Assembly (NCBI GenBank): GCA_011109175.1
Contig: RDEW01000015.1
Span: 514,310 to 578,309, forward strand
DNA length: 64,000 bases
DNA from: Dicyema japonicum
Taxonomy: Eukaryota > Dicyemida > Rhombozoa > Dicyemidae
Direction: 5' to 3'
Shown: positions 24,146-35,125 of the stretch, piece by piece
Numbering within the stretch: the first letter of the stretch is position 1
How the letters are laid out: each line of letters starts with the position of its first letter
The notes under the pieces: generated by a model
What the model saw: only the letters and a program-made list of their open reading frames with translations
Told to the model about the DNA's origin: nothing
The model's database searches: none
Position numbers and translations under genes: made by a program

Positions 24146-25650
24146 ATAATTTTTAATCGTTGCACGCCTGTTATTTAAATTATTTAAAAATTGCATTTAA
24201 AATAAATTTATTTGAAAATATATCATAATTAAAATCCATAATTAAAAATCGCCCTTCTTTGAGAAACACAGTTCCAACAAATTAAATGAGTCATCGGATA
24301 AACGTTATGGGATTGTTCATTTTGAGACAGCGTAGGAGGATTACTGTAAGCTTATTTAGGAAGAAAACAATAATCAATAAACTAAAGCTAAATATTCATT
24401 TATCCACAAGTCACCTATAGGAATAATTATTTCCCAGTGATTTTATCTGCCTCACATACAAACATCCCGCCTTCGACTTACTCTCCATTGTATTTGTTTC
24501 TGCAGGAACGCTCTGGGAAACGCTTCTTTCTATGCAAAAAAGCATGCACAACAATGTTTAGTGTTTGTCTACGCGTGGGATAAGTGAATATTTAGCCTTA
24601 GTTTACTTTTATCGTGGGTTCTCCAGTTTCTTAATTTACAAGTAGCATTTCGAGTCTTATGGAATAACTTCTATCTGATTTCACATATCCAAGACCCTAC
24701 AATCTTAGGGGTTCCTTTAGTACATCTGTTTGTATGCGAGTATGACTATTTCTATCCTCACTAATTATTCCAATCCAGTTTGATTCTTTTTGTGAGACTG
24801 AAGAGTGAGATAATTCGTCGATAAGAACGAACAATTAAGATGGAATGAACTCATGATAATTTGTTCTCCCATTTCAAATGCTAATGAAAACTAGAAATTT
24901 CACAATTTTCATTTTAGCAACGTGGAATCATATTGACTTCACCCATACGCGTAGCCTCTGGTCAGTGATCCTCCAACTGCTTCTACGAGATTCTAACCCG
25001 TCCTTTTGTCAGAATTTTCCAAAGTCTTCCGAGTCCGTCAGCTCGTTCATGCAGAAGAGTAAAGGCAAATGATGTCATCAATCGTGAGCAAAGTAGACAA
25101 TTTTAATACAGACCACCTCAACCTTTCTACCAATTAATTACTCATCCAAATGGTCACATTGGAATGACTATTGTAATTAAATTGATTTCCCAACAATTAA
25201 TGTCAGTCAAATCATCAATTTACTAAAATCAATACCTATTTTTAGAATGAGGCAATTAAATGAGCACCTGTCGTGTTCCACATTCAGAAAAGGCTTTAAT
25301 TTGGTGACAGTTCGAATAGAAAACAGTCTATAAGAAATTTTTGTAAGGCAAATCAATTTGAATTGAAATATATGAATTTTAGGTAAAAAACTAAATTTGA
25401 ATTAAATTATACTAAAATCACGTAATTATTGTCGAATAATAATTTTAATCATAATTTCATAAAAATAAGCAAAAAATAATTAGAAATAATCATAATTACA
25501 ACAAATGGACCATAAATCATAACAAATTCGGCAATAAACCCTAAAATCGAATAATGACAGAAACCACTGAAAGCTCACAACTTGACAATCGAGAGATGAT
25601 GCTTAAAGGATAATGGGACTCTTAATTTAGAATTCAAGTCCCCCTATCGG
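24146..25650. other. AT-rich intergenic DNA
   Basis: Poly(A/T)-rich over 1.5 kb. A 64-codon ORF at 24878-25072 has no motif. Nothing supported. Confidence 0.45.
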
Positions 25651-25656
25651 ATATTT

Positions 25657-25944
25657 TTAATTATCGTCAGCAATTAAATTTAATTTCAGTAAACTTGTAA
25701 GAGAAATAAGATACAAATATTCCTCTTGGTGAATCTCAAAGTACTCCAATCGAATGGAAACACCCTTTACTATTGATTCCTTAGCAACGGTAAGGTAATC
25801 AACATAAGCAAAAGTACCTTTACTATTGATTCTCTTAACAAGGTAAAGACTAATTCCTAAAGCACATATAAAATCACTATTAATAAGGCAAGAGTATAAT
25901 GTTAAGGTTCGACTGGCCAATGCCGCATAACCTAAAATAGTCAA
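25657..25944 (-). CDS. Possible small membrane protein with duplicated mini-introns
   Basis: The minus strand is open for 95 codons unspliced. It also contains three GT-AG segments of the local intron size at 25857-25877 (21 nt), 25818-25839 (22) and 25765-25788 (24). Removing them gives a different, strongly hydrophobic reading (RISLYLVLLLMLITLPVF, then WSTLRF and LFLLQVY). The two left-hand candidate introns share their last 14 bases (AATCAATAGTAAAG), so they look like a tandem duplication. There is no ATG at the beginning; an upstream acceptor (TATTTTAG) suggests a missing first exon. Function unknown; it could be a chance ORF. Confidence 0.3.
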   Translation of the reverse strand: MTILGYAALASRTLTLYSCLINSDFICALGISLYLVKRINSKGTFAYVDYLTVAKESIVKGVSIRLEYFEIHQEEYLYLISLTSLLKLNLIADDN

Positions 25945-26068
25945 AGATAATCAAATAGGAAAACAAATACAAGTTATTTAAAACAAAAATAGTCAAATAT
26001 AACTATTCTGAATATAAACATTTATTTAACAAACAATAATGTAACTATTCAACGAAGCATGACCTTTT

Positions 26069-27059
26069 CTACAAATAATCACACAGACTAACCGGTTTAC
26101 TTGCTAAGGCTGGATCCCAATGCACCAAATTGTGCCCATCAGAGGAATCCTTCTCCTTATAAATCTCATGGCCCATTGCTGATAGTCCGGGCAATTCGGG
26201 CTTAACAACATTCATAACAAAGCTGATGGCCTTCAACAGCTGGGACTGTTCATACATCACACTGTTATGGTCAATCTCATATTCCGGGGTCACTTTCCTC
26301 ATGAGGACAACAAAAACAGCACACGTCAGAACGGAACGGCGGAATTTGACTGAACCCCCATCCAGTAGCACATGGACCAACATCTTTGATCCTTGGACGA
26401 ATTTATACTCCGAAAAATCAGGGATATTCAAATCATTTGAAAAATAAGACTGCAGCAACAGTTTTAACCAAAGAATGGGGGTGGGAATCGAGATGTACCA
26501 GTTTAGGGAGACCAAAATCCTGATCTCCATTCTCACTATATCCCCAGGACCGAACGTGTTAGCTGTCATCTCAGCGTACTCATCGATCGAACAAAACTCC
26601 ACAGACTCGAATTTTGCGGACACAAACAAAGCTGATATTCCAACGAGTTGTAGTTGGTCGCTCTTCAAGCCAGCTGCATCATCGTTGGAAAGAAAACGGT
26701 CTACAATGTCGATAGAGAGAAAAAAGACCTCCCGATCCAGTTTCATCATATCACATACCTAAATAAGTTTATAAAGTAACTTCAACGAGCCATTTTAAAA
26801 GCTTGATGCGCATTGAATCAGTTATACTGGTGGCCTTTCTCACAAGTTTTGAAGGGGTAAAATAATCCTTTTCTGATTCGAGCCAGGAAGGGGAAAATTT
26901 CGTAAAGTTTGACTTTAACTGTCGCTTTGTAGCTTTGATGCCTCTTTTTTGAGGATAAATGTTTTCTTTATCCTCATAAATGCTTGGAAGATGATCATTC
27001 GGCTTCAAACGAGAAACATAAGACTCTGAATTTGAATCTCGAAGTCGTAGAGGTGACAT
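26069..27059 (-). CDS. CCNE: Cyclin E-like G1/S cyclin
   Basis: Activator of a cyclin-dependent kinase (CDK2 in animals) that drives entry into S phase; nuclear. Two exons, 27059-26781 and 26758-26069, joined across a 22-nt intron (26759-26780), give 322 residues without any frame break. The cyclin box starts at SMRIKLLKWLVEVCDMMKL and continues through REVFFLSIDIVDRFL, QLVGISALFVSAKFE and YAEMTANTF. The second fold has RILVSLNWYISIPTPILWL, as in the cyclin E W-R/Y-L-S-P-x-T region. Near the C-terminus DGHNLVHWDPAL resembles the cyclin E DAHNIQTH block. The N-terminal 60 residues are basic and disordered. Cyclin A or B are alternatives, but the second-fold wording favours E. Confidence 0.82.
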
Positions 27060-28540
27060 TTTATGCCTTAGAATAATATTTACGATGACTTACATCTTAT
27101 AGTTTACTACTGGAATTCTCAAAATAAAAAATGTACCACAAGGATACTCATTGATTTACGTAATTTAACGCGCTTAAATTAAATTGGTTTACCAGCTGAT
27201 ATTATTAATTTTTTAATTATTATATATAATAATTTAATTATGCTCATAAGAATGTATTTGGCGAAAGTCTATAGCTTAAATTTATATGTGTTAAATTAAT
27301 TCGGGTATAGGGTAGAGCGACATTCTCCTGTCGGAGTAGTCGACAAAATGGCGGTGAATTTCTGTCAAAACCACCTAGTCCACTTTGTCAAACATCTATC
27401 CCTATCGATTTCCTGACACCCTATTTTCTGACTATTTAATTTCAATTGCTATTCAATAATGATGTCTATACTTTTTGTTTTCTATGCTATCTTTGTTTAA
27501 AATTCATAAATGTCGGATTTTTGGGGATTTACTGTTTCACCTTTGTGTAGCACTCGTTTAATTTTAAAATAATAAGAACTAAGTTTTCATGTGGGGCAAT
27601 CATTTTCTCTATTAAACTAAAAGGATCTCATGAAAAACAATTGTTCTCGAGAACGTTTAAGAATTAAAAATATTCATCTTTTACCCTCTAAAGGGTTGAT
27701 CAATGCACAGTTCTACAAGTCATGCCAGACGGATTCGAACTCGGAACATTCGTTTATCAGAAATTTCGTCTATCCGATGTCCCCCAAGTCCATGCGTATT
27801 GGAAGAGGAGAAACGAGTAATTTCATATATCATGAGAAGATGTGGACATTTTGTGCAAAGGTACAGCAACTCGACATTCCGACCAATTGAGGCTAACTAA
27901 TAGATAATGTTAATCTTAAAGACTTTCCGGTGACCCCAATATCGAATTCCATTTTAGTCATCAAATCCTCCATAATGGTTGCATCATCCATGAGTAATTG
28001 GAATCAATAATTTCTTAAGTCATTTCTTACTAAAACGTGGGAAAAAGCCTTCAAAGGTTAATAATAGCTCCAACTGGCTGTAACTTGAGCGGATTGAAGG
28101 TTACCACCATGATCGGGTCGAATGTACTGAAAGAGCCATCCTTCCTCACTTAAATGTTTTAAAGTGGAAAAATTTGGAATGCGACATCAAGCAACTCAAA
28201 TCACTCAAATTTAAGAACCTTCCTTTGAACTTTAGTTCGTGCTGGGACAGGCTAGCTAAGTAGTTAATTAGTCTGAAAGCTGAGGTTGTGGCGTACCTAT
28301 TCGCGCAAAATGTCCTCATCCGGATGTAACCTCCCGCTCCCCCACTCCTGATTACATGAACAAATTGATGGAATGAAGATACATTGGACACTTGAATTTC
28401 CTTTATTAAGAAAGAGCCAAAAATGATCATGATATAAAGGGCGAGTTAGAGACCACAAAGGACCGATCCTCAAGTTAGACAAAGTCGAAATTTTGATTTT
28501 TTACATTAACGTTGAAATGAGATTTTGGGGTCAAGTTAGG
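27060..28540. other. Intergenic DNA with a weak tRNA-like block
   Basis: No gene supported. On the minus strand at about 27720-27770 GAGTTCGAATCCGTC matches a B box, with no clear A box or cloverleaf, so it may be a decayed SINE head. Around 28296-28340 a segment (GCAAAATGTC.TCA, then TGTAACCTC) resembles one at 57270-57300 (GCACGAAATGTC, then TGTGACCTC) and hints at another low-copy repeat. Confidence 0.35.
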
Positions 28541-28720
28541 GACTAAAATGCATGCTCTGTTGCTGAAAAGGCTGAGAGATCGAACGAGCAAAATACGTGG
28601 TTTTACCAGAAGATGTTTTGTTTGTTCCGCTCCCAGTTGAAGCGTCCGGTTCCCTTGCGCCTTCGACACGGGATTTCCTGGGTTGTCAGCTACGCAGTCA
28701 GGACGTCAACTGTATGACAC
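28540..28720 (+). mobile_element. 3'-end fragment of the YLDD/nuclease LINE family
   Basis: Translates as EKAERSN..., then FYQKMFCLF and a degenerate ...SQLK..VPLRL, colinear with the 3' end of the element at 1-2360 (EKAVKMKRIKYAVLPKNFLF). It is followed by the 3' UTR motif CTACGCAGTCAG. Only the last 170 bp are present. Confidence 0.65.
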
Positions 28721-29129
28721 ATGTTGGGTGTTTCTTTTAAATAAAATATTTATTCGATAGAAACAAATCAAGCTCCAGCTACCAAGAGACTGCTGCAGAA
28801 GATGGCGATTTCAAAGCGCTGAGAACCATCTCCGTACACGAGGGATTTCTGATTTGATCATTTTATTTGGCTAGGCCACTTCAATAAATTGATAACCTTG
28901 AATTGTCTAATTTGCATTTGCTTGAATTTACTAACTTTGAAGTGATCAACCTATAAGGACGCTAAAAGTAGATTTTTCTCTGCTTCGAAGGATGATCGAT
29001 CGATGTAGAGTTGCAATAGTAATACATCAAAGTTACAAATCCTCGCCCCAGTTTAAACGATGTCCTACTAAGTGCTTTACGTTGTGTTACCTGTGTTTTA
29101 CACTAAAAATGCGGGAAAAAATATCAATT

Positions 29130-29395
29130 TTAATAGATTAAAAATAAACTATTATACTGGAGGAAAGGGTGAAAGCATACATCCAAACGTTAGTATTGAG
29201 AAAGACGTTGGAGAGCATGCAAGCTGAAGATAGACATGGAGTATCGATACCTGATGAGGAGGAAAGCTGATAAGGAATGTCGACCTAGGGGAGTCTCGGA
29301 ATGTGGGTTGTGCGACAACGAAAACACACCTATACTGACAATTGACGTTGGCCCCAAGAAGAGGAGATTAGCTAATTAATTAATTACTTGTGACT
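29130..29395 (+). mobile_element. 3' tail of the R2-like FIDD family
   Basis: Translates as VKAYIQTLVLRKTLESMQ, matching the nuclease-domain C-terminus in the copies at 19265 (YIQSVVLRE) and 45430 (YIQSVVLRK). It ends in AAGAAGAGGAGATTAGC followed by TAATTAATTAATTA, the same short tail as the element at 18960. Confidence 0.7.
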
Positions 29396-29419
29396 CGTTG
29401 TTTCGTTAAAATATTTATT

Positions 29420-29730
29420 TATTTGTATCAAATTGTCTGAGTTGTCAATATAGAAGAATGGCCACGGATTCCTCCGGTTCCACCAAGAACGAGAGAATCC
29501 ACTATGTTTGTCCGTGACACGATCAGAAAATAAACAATCTTTCCACAGACATCTGTCCTCCATCTACTTTCAGCGTAGACACAAGTGAAAACAATTGCGG
29601 GAAAAGGTGTCTTCCCTCGATGACCACGGGATAAAAATTGCGAGGGTGACAAAGGGAACCAAGATCACCTAATTAGTTTGGTTACCTTATTTCTCGGTGT
29701 TTCCTGGGTTTGAAATAAAAAATTTCCAGA
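29420..29730 (+). mobile_element. 3' tail related to the YADD LINE
   Basis: The terminal block AAGATCACCTAATTAGTTTGG, then TTTCTCGGTGTTTCCTGGG and GAAATAAAAAA, matches other tails at 23817 and 30240 and the 3' end of the YADD copies. The upstream 230 bp are untranslatable. Confidence 0.5.
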
Positions 29731-30239
29731 CTACGGTAACAACAAGCTAACTAATCAAATGATCCAAACAGGCTCGAACAGTAGCTCAAATTGCCCCGAT
29801 GCTCCTCCCCCGAGACCATACAAGCACGTATCGGCCGTATAATCGGATCCTCGTAGTCGCAACTGCAGGTTCCTCAGTTCCTACGTATTAAGGATTCCAG
29901 AGGGATTGGAGACTGGAACTTTCGAGAGGTCCATCGTTTTCTAAGTTTAGAAGCCCTTCTTTGGCTCACTTCGATCTAGGAATTTGTCCAGGAAGTGAAT
30001 GGACCCCATATGGCGCATGCATATTATTTATAAGTCACAGGCTTACAATCTTTGGTAAGCCCAGCACATACAGTTTAACTAATTAATCCAAGGAAGGAAC
30101 CCAAGGGAGAGCATCTGCTTGTGTTGACCAAATCTATCCTCCAATAGTGAATTACAGGCATCCGCTTCAAAGAGAGGTGGAGAAGTAGGTCAGCACTATT
30201 AAATTTTCATCACACGTCCTACCGTCACATAATTCTTCG
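29731..30239. other. Spacer, no gene seen
   Basis: Less AT-rich than neighbouring spacers but with no ORF, splice pattern or repeat that I can support. Confidence 0.4.
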
Positions 30240-30470
30240 GCGGAAGAGTTTTCATAATTTAATTTATTTAACCCCAAGACCACCAGGAAAGATAGGTCAA
30301 AACTAACTAATTAGGTGATCCCAGCCTCCAACAACATCCGAACTCTCTTCATTTGGTCTTCTGATGATCAAACCGCATTCCGGAAGCGCCTTCTCTTCCT
30401 TCTGCAGAGTTTTCACAATGTAATCTTCACCAAAGGTTTTGGTCAGGGAGAAGGTAGGGTGATTCGTACA
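30240..30470 (-). mobile_element. 3' tail related to the YADD LINE
   Basis: On the minus strand it reads GCTGGGATCACCTAATTAG, TTAGTTTTGACC..., GGTGGTCTTGGGGTTAAATA. This is intermediate between the YADD LINE 3' end and that of repeat A. Confidence 0.55.
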
Positions 30471-30569
30471 ACTAAATATATAAAATTGTAAAAATCTAAT
30501 ATTTAATCAAATATAGACTGTTTTAATTGCAAGTTTATTTTTTAAACTATCCGTTGCTAGGCTGCATAT

Positions 30570-33067
30570 ATGGTGGTTATATGCAAAGTGGAAAAAAGTC
30601 AAAAGGGGAAAATTTGGGCCTGTAAACCTCAGCCTGAAAATAAATATGGGTTTCGGTAAACTTAAATGAATAAAGGTGTCTCTTTGAGATTATTTCTCGT
30701 GGGAAAATCGACAGAGACATAAATAGTTTTCGCAAAATTTCAATAAATCGGTCTTCGAATATTTTAGCGGCTTTTGACTCAGCAAATAACCTTTTTATAT
30801 TCGACCTTGTCTCAAACAGGTCTTTGCTTATATAATTCAAGATATTATCACGCTTTAACGTCCACCTCTAAGTTTACAGCATTACACGTGGACCAGGACA
30901 AAATAATCACTGGTTGCGATGATGCGAGCCTCAAAATAATCGGAATCCATACTGGAAAGGAAATTGTCACTTTTCGGGGGCACAAAGCAGCAATTCACTC
31001 AATCAGAGCTCACAAAACTGGCTTATTTGCTGTGAGCGTGTCTTCAGACTGTGCGTGCTTCTTGGATTTGAATTCTTTCTCAAATTCTCGGAGAATCAAC
31101 ATAGAGGGGGATGAAGAGTTAATCGATGTAAGGAGTCTTATGCATGGTAGGTCATGTTCTCAAACAACTGGTGGACTATTTTGGCTATATTCAGGGACAA
31201 CTCAATTCAAGGAATCTCCGTGGAGGACGGAAAGGTGAACTTCCGACTCCCAACCGAGCACGTGAAAGATTCGGTATTCAAACATTATGTAGTTTCAAAG
31301 TAAATTGGAGTTTGTCAGAGTTTAGAGATGGAAAATTACTTGCTGTTTGTGGAAAATCCCAGACTGCATATTTGTTCTCTCTTGAGACTCACGAACAGAT
31401 ATACACCACTAAAGGAAGGTCGGGGACAATTATTGGCTTGCACTTTGCGGAGTGGAAGATCAACGATGTAAACTCACAGGTTGAGTGTTGATAATATGCA
31501 GTTTTTGCTTCTATTTAAAACGGGGGATGAAATAACTCTCCTGAATACGTCTTTGTGGGAAGAAAAAACATTAGAAAACGTGTTCGGGCACAAATCAGTC
31601 ATGCAATCTATTTCTCTTTCTCCTCATCTTCTCTGTTCTCTCACATACAGCGGCTCAATATTAATCTTTGACTTCAAGAAAACTGTCCTCAAACTCAAAA
31701 AAGTATTTGTTTAGTTCACTAAGTTATTAAAATTCGAACAAACTCCCAAAATCGTGTCAAAGGCCCGGATCTCCCCGAAACGGAATCCAAAAGGAGCACC
31801 CAAAAGGCAAAAAGAATCCTTAAGCAGAGACAAACTACGCCTTCTTCTGAAGCCCTACAATGCCTATCCGAGCAAATATAGACTGTTTATATGGAAGAAA
31901 CTTCTGAGACTCCCAGAAAACTACGAAGCTTATTCGAAGTTGGCGGAAAAGGGTGTCCATGACAGTTTTAAAGAAATCGAAAAACATTTTCCGATCAAAA
32001 ATGGAAAATTACTGCGCATTTTCAAGAAGTTGTGATTGATTTGATTCTCAGAGTTATGTCGGCCATAGCTCACTGGTCCCCAGTTTTGGCATCTTCTGAA
32101 TTCGTCCCTCATATAGCCTTTCCATTCGTGATATTATTTCAAAACAATCATATGACATGCTTTGAAGCCGTGGTCACTGTCCTCGGTAAGCCTATATGAT
32201 CTGATTAGTCCCTCAGTAAACTGGTGTTCCTCTTGGTTCGATTTCCTCCCAGTTGCCCCAATAAATATTCTTGGAATCGTGGAGAACTTGTTGATGTTCC
32301 ACGACAAGGAGCTCATCCAACATTTTGTTTGGAATAACATCACAACAGAGGTCACATTGTCATAAATTTCAGATTTATGCCTGGACATTGATGAGATCGT
32401 TTTTCACGGAGGTGTTCACACGGGAGCAGTGGATTCAATTTTTTGACCACGTGGTTAGTCAAGAGCCAGAATTTTTGTTGTTTTGCGTTATTTCCTACTG
32501 CATCATCAGCCGACGACCACTCCTGAACATGTACCAGCGAGGGGATTTCATGGTAAAGCATTCATTACACATTTAGGCATATTTTCAGCAACAGAGGGAA
32601 ATCGACGTGACTCGTGTAATCAGCGAGGCACAAAAGGCTTCTGATATCACCCCTTCAGATATTCATCCACGTGGATTTTTCAAGCCATTTAGTCCCCTGT
32701 CAGTTGGAAATTATCAAAAACTAGACATAAACCCACAAGCGGTCATCGATTATAACGTATTTGTATAATTTTACTCTACAAGAATAAAGAGAAAAATCGT
32801 ATCCAAAATGAGGGATTCAAGTTAAAATGAAACAAATCCTTAATTTTTAGATGTAACGGAGAAGATCAAGTGACTACAGATGAGCAGTCGGAAGAAGAGG
32901 ACGTTTCAATAGGAAAGCTATTGAACAGCTGTTGGTATAATTCGTTGATTTGTGTAGTTGCCTTCCATAGAGAACGATTTGATGCCCAAAATGCGGGACT
33001 GATGGAGATTTCCCAGCTGAGACAGCGATTTATAGACGATAACAATCAGTATAATATAAATCAATAA
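30570..33067 (+). CDS. TBC1D31: TBC1D31 (WD40 plus TBC-like centrosomal protein)
   Basis: Centriolar-satellite/centrosome protein linked to ciliogenesis. Thirteen exons and twelve introns of 19-31 nt (30656, 30820, 31128, 31274, 31480, 31703, 32029, 32186, 32351, 32553, 32757 and 32821 are their first bases). The N-terminus MVVICKVEKSQKGKIWACKP matches vertebrate TBC1D31 GKIWHRKPSP. A WD40 domain follows (SNNLFIFDL-type strands, FRGHKAAIHSIRAH, DNSIQGISVEDG). The TBC-like domain begins YPSKYRLFIWKKLLRLPENY and includes AHWSPVLASSEFVPHIAFPF, NWCSSWFDFLPVAPINIL and FHDKELIQHFVWN, all close to the vertebrate protein. TPSDIHP is kept. The protein is about 738 residues; the long C-terminal coiled coil of vertebrates (over 1000 aa) is mostly missing. 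One extra base near 31273 (GG) breaks the frame at the exon 4/5 junction. Confidence 0.93.
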
Positions 33068-33154
33068 ACTGTGTTATATCGTTGCTATAACAACAAGTTA
33101 GCTTTCACGTTTATATTCGATTTAAATATTCAAAATAGCGTATAATTTTGGCAA

Positions 33155-34106
33155 ATGGAGGATGTATGTGGTCGCTTGTTTCGAATTAATCCAGAGGAAC
33201 CCAAAACGTGGGTTCCAATGTTCGATAGATCCCTAGTTAAGGCAGAGATTACTAAAACCTCTGGCAAAGTGAGGATTTTGTTCTCAAATTCGATCGATGT
33301 TTTTTGTGTCATTTGAATATTATAGTCCTTCATCTCGGTTGTTTCTGATCCTATGCACCGGACTACAGATAAGTTCTTTCAGTGGTTTGATCATGAAAAT
33401 GGAACAAAATTCGGTTTCGGATTTAGCGAAAAAGAGATAGGTGATAAAGTGACCCATTTATCTATAAATCCTTTAGTTTGATGCGTTGATTCAAAGAACT
33501 CCTCAATCTCCCATCAAAAGAGAATTTGTCCAACATACCCTACCGTCTGTAAAGTAAATCTGTTTGAAATTTTGTTTAGATCCTATGTGACTTCCAGGAA
33601 GAACTTCTCTGGGAATCCTGCTCCCGAAGATTTGAACTATTGGAAGAGTGAATCTGCGAAATTGACGGAAGAGCTTGAGAAATTCAAGATGAAGGTTGTT
33701 TAGAAATTACTGACTTAAGGAACGTCTCGTTCTATCATCCGAGATTCAGGAACTGAATAATGAGATTTCTAAATATAAGAGATCACTGGAAACGGAAAAT
33801 GAGGTTGATATTAATAGGTATATGATAGCTAGAAGTACGTGGCAGATGTTAAGTCGCTAACTAGACAATTAGAGGATGTGCTTGCTCAGAATGAGGTTTT
33901 TTGTATAAAATAAAATTAAGGAGTTAAAGAATGAAATTACAAAATTAAGTATCGAAAACAGAAAGGTTTCAGAAGAACTAATGGAGACATCGGCAATGTT
34001 AAAAAAATTTCATAATTCCACCATGAAACTCAACCAAGAAGCCTCGATTCTCAATGATGAGTATCAGAGAGACGTGGCTTTCCAAGAAATGACTAACAAT
34101 CCTTAG
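33155..34106 (+). CDS. HOMER: Homer-family scaffold protein
   Basis: EVH1-domain scaffold that binds proline-rich motifs in signalling receptors and calcium channels (mGluR, IP3R and Shank in vertebrates). Seven exons with introns at 33299-33325, 33449-33476, 33545-33579, 33695-33719, 33804-33832 and 33896-33920 (25-35 nt). The product is 260 residues with no frame break. The EVH1 domain covers about residues 1-110: FRINPEEPKTWVP matches Homer FQIDPNTKKNWVP, and TTDKFFQWFDHENGTKFGFG matches [20 protein letters not shown]. After a short linker, EDLNYWKSESAKLTEELEKF starts a coiled coil that runs almost to the end, as in long Homers, where it tetramerises. It starts only 87 bp after the TBC1D31 stop, same strand. 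Confidence 0.88.
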
Positions 34107-34195
34107 TTTTTATTGGCAATTCTCTATTATTTGTTCGACTGACTTTATTTGCATTAATTTTGATTTGAGTAGACTACATTGAAGTCAGGTTTTTC

Positions 34196-34399
34196 ATGTG
34201 GGTCACCTCCTCGTGGAGAAAACAGCCTAGATTTGGCGAACAGACCCAATTTCTTTCCTTTATTAAGCATAATCCACTTGAGAGTGGCTACGGGACGGGC
34301 ATCACCAATCCAAGACTTATTTTCTTTAGCAAAGATAGAGCGCTTGGCTATAACAATGAAACACCAGAGACCACGATTACTAAGTTATATGGATCTTAA
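34196..34399 (+). CDS. Small ORF, 67 codons, unidentified
   Basis: Begins with ATG 89 bp after the HOMER stop. The peptide is hydrophilic, with GYGTGITNPRLIFFSKDR and ALGYNNETPET, and ends TKLYGS. The composition (Gly/Tyr/Asn-Pro) is reminiscent of small ciliary microtubule-associated proteins, but I do not recognise a family. The stop codon lies in the first unit of a 31-bp tandem repeat (34384-34505). It could be the last exon of a longer gene: GTGGGTCACCTCCTCGTGGAG near its start is a possible 21-nt intron. Confidence 0.45.
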   Translation: MWVTSSWRKQPRFGEQTQFLSFIKHNPLESGYGTGITNPRLIFFSKDRALGYNNETPETTITKLYGS

Positions 34400-34505
34400 T
34401 GAACTAATTTCCAAATTATACGGATTATAATGAACTAATTTCTAAATTATATGGATTTTAATGAACTAGTTCTAAAATATATGGATCTTAATGAACTAGT
34501 TTTTT
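34384..34505 (+). repeat. 31-bp tandem repeat, about four units
   Basis: Imperfect units of the form TATATGGATCTTAATGAACT followed by AATTTCTAAAT. The first unit overlaps the last codons and stop of the preceding small ORF, so the array arose by duplication of that ORF's 3' end. Confidence 0.8.
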
Positions 34506-34554
34506 TAAATCAATTTTTTTAATTTAAGGAATTATACTGTTTATTTATCGCGAA

Positions 34555-34840
34555 AAGCCGCGTAGCGCTATGTGGTGCTATGTGGCTAATTTGTTAAAAT
34601 TTATCTTCATTCAATCTGATGGCGTCATTGGATCCACTAGAAACGCCCAATGCCTGCCAGGCATTCAAAAGGATCCAACTATTCTTTCACGGAGAGACAA
34701 TTTCCTTATCCGGAGACAAGTTCTGGAATCACTGGAACGCGTCAGGATAAAGGAGCTAGTTAGTTTGGCTTTAACCTTGGTCTTTGGAACAATTTTATTT
34801 ATTTGGAATAATTTTACCTAGTCGAGATTAGAATTCCGGC
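34555..34840 (+). repeat. Repeat A, full-length copy
   Basis: Starts GCCGCGTAGCGCTATGTGGTG, continues ATGGCGTCATTGGATCC, CCAATGCCTGCCAGGCATTC, GAGAGACAATTTCCTTATCC and GGAACGCGTCAGGAT. It ends GAGCTAGTTAGTTTGG, CCTTGGTCTTTGGAACAATT. This is the best + strand reference copy, about 280 bp. The end block resembles the YADD LINE 3' end. Confidence 0.78.
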
Positions 34841-35125
34841 TCGTCCAATATTATTGTGTTTTATAGATTATCCATAACTGAGAGATCATTTGGTCGGGGA
34901 AGATCCTCTTATCAAAATTTTCAAGTGGCTAAAACAACCGCACGTTAAGTCAATGGAAAGTTAAAGATTTCTACTGAAATTAAGATTAATATTGCTGAGA
35001 AAAATTTCAGATCGATTTTTAAGTCAAACTAACTATGTGACCCCACAATTCTTTATCTGACTCAAGGAATTTTTAGTTTTCTTCTAATGCCATCATTCCA
35101 CGTTCTGTATCCATGCCATTCATCT
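34841..35125. other. AT-rich spacer
   Basis: Nothing supported. Confidence 0.4.

Noticed and set aside
28146-28430. Minus-strand ORF of 94 codons
   Set aside because: Mixed composition, no motif, partly in a weak repeat; no splice pattern like that of the real genes.
30577-30840. Minus-strand ORF of 87 codons
   Set aside because: Exactly overlaps the first exons of TBC1D31, which match the vertebrate N-terminus.
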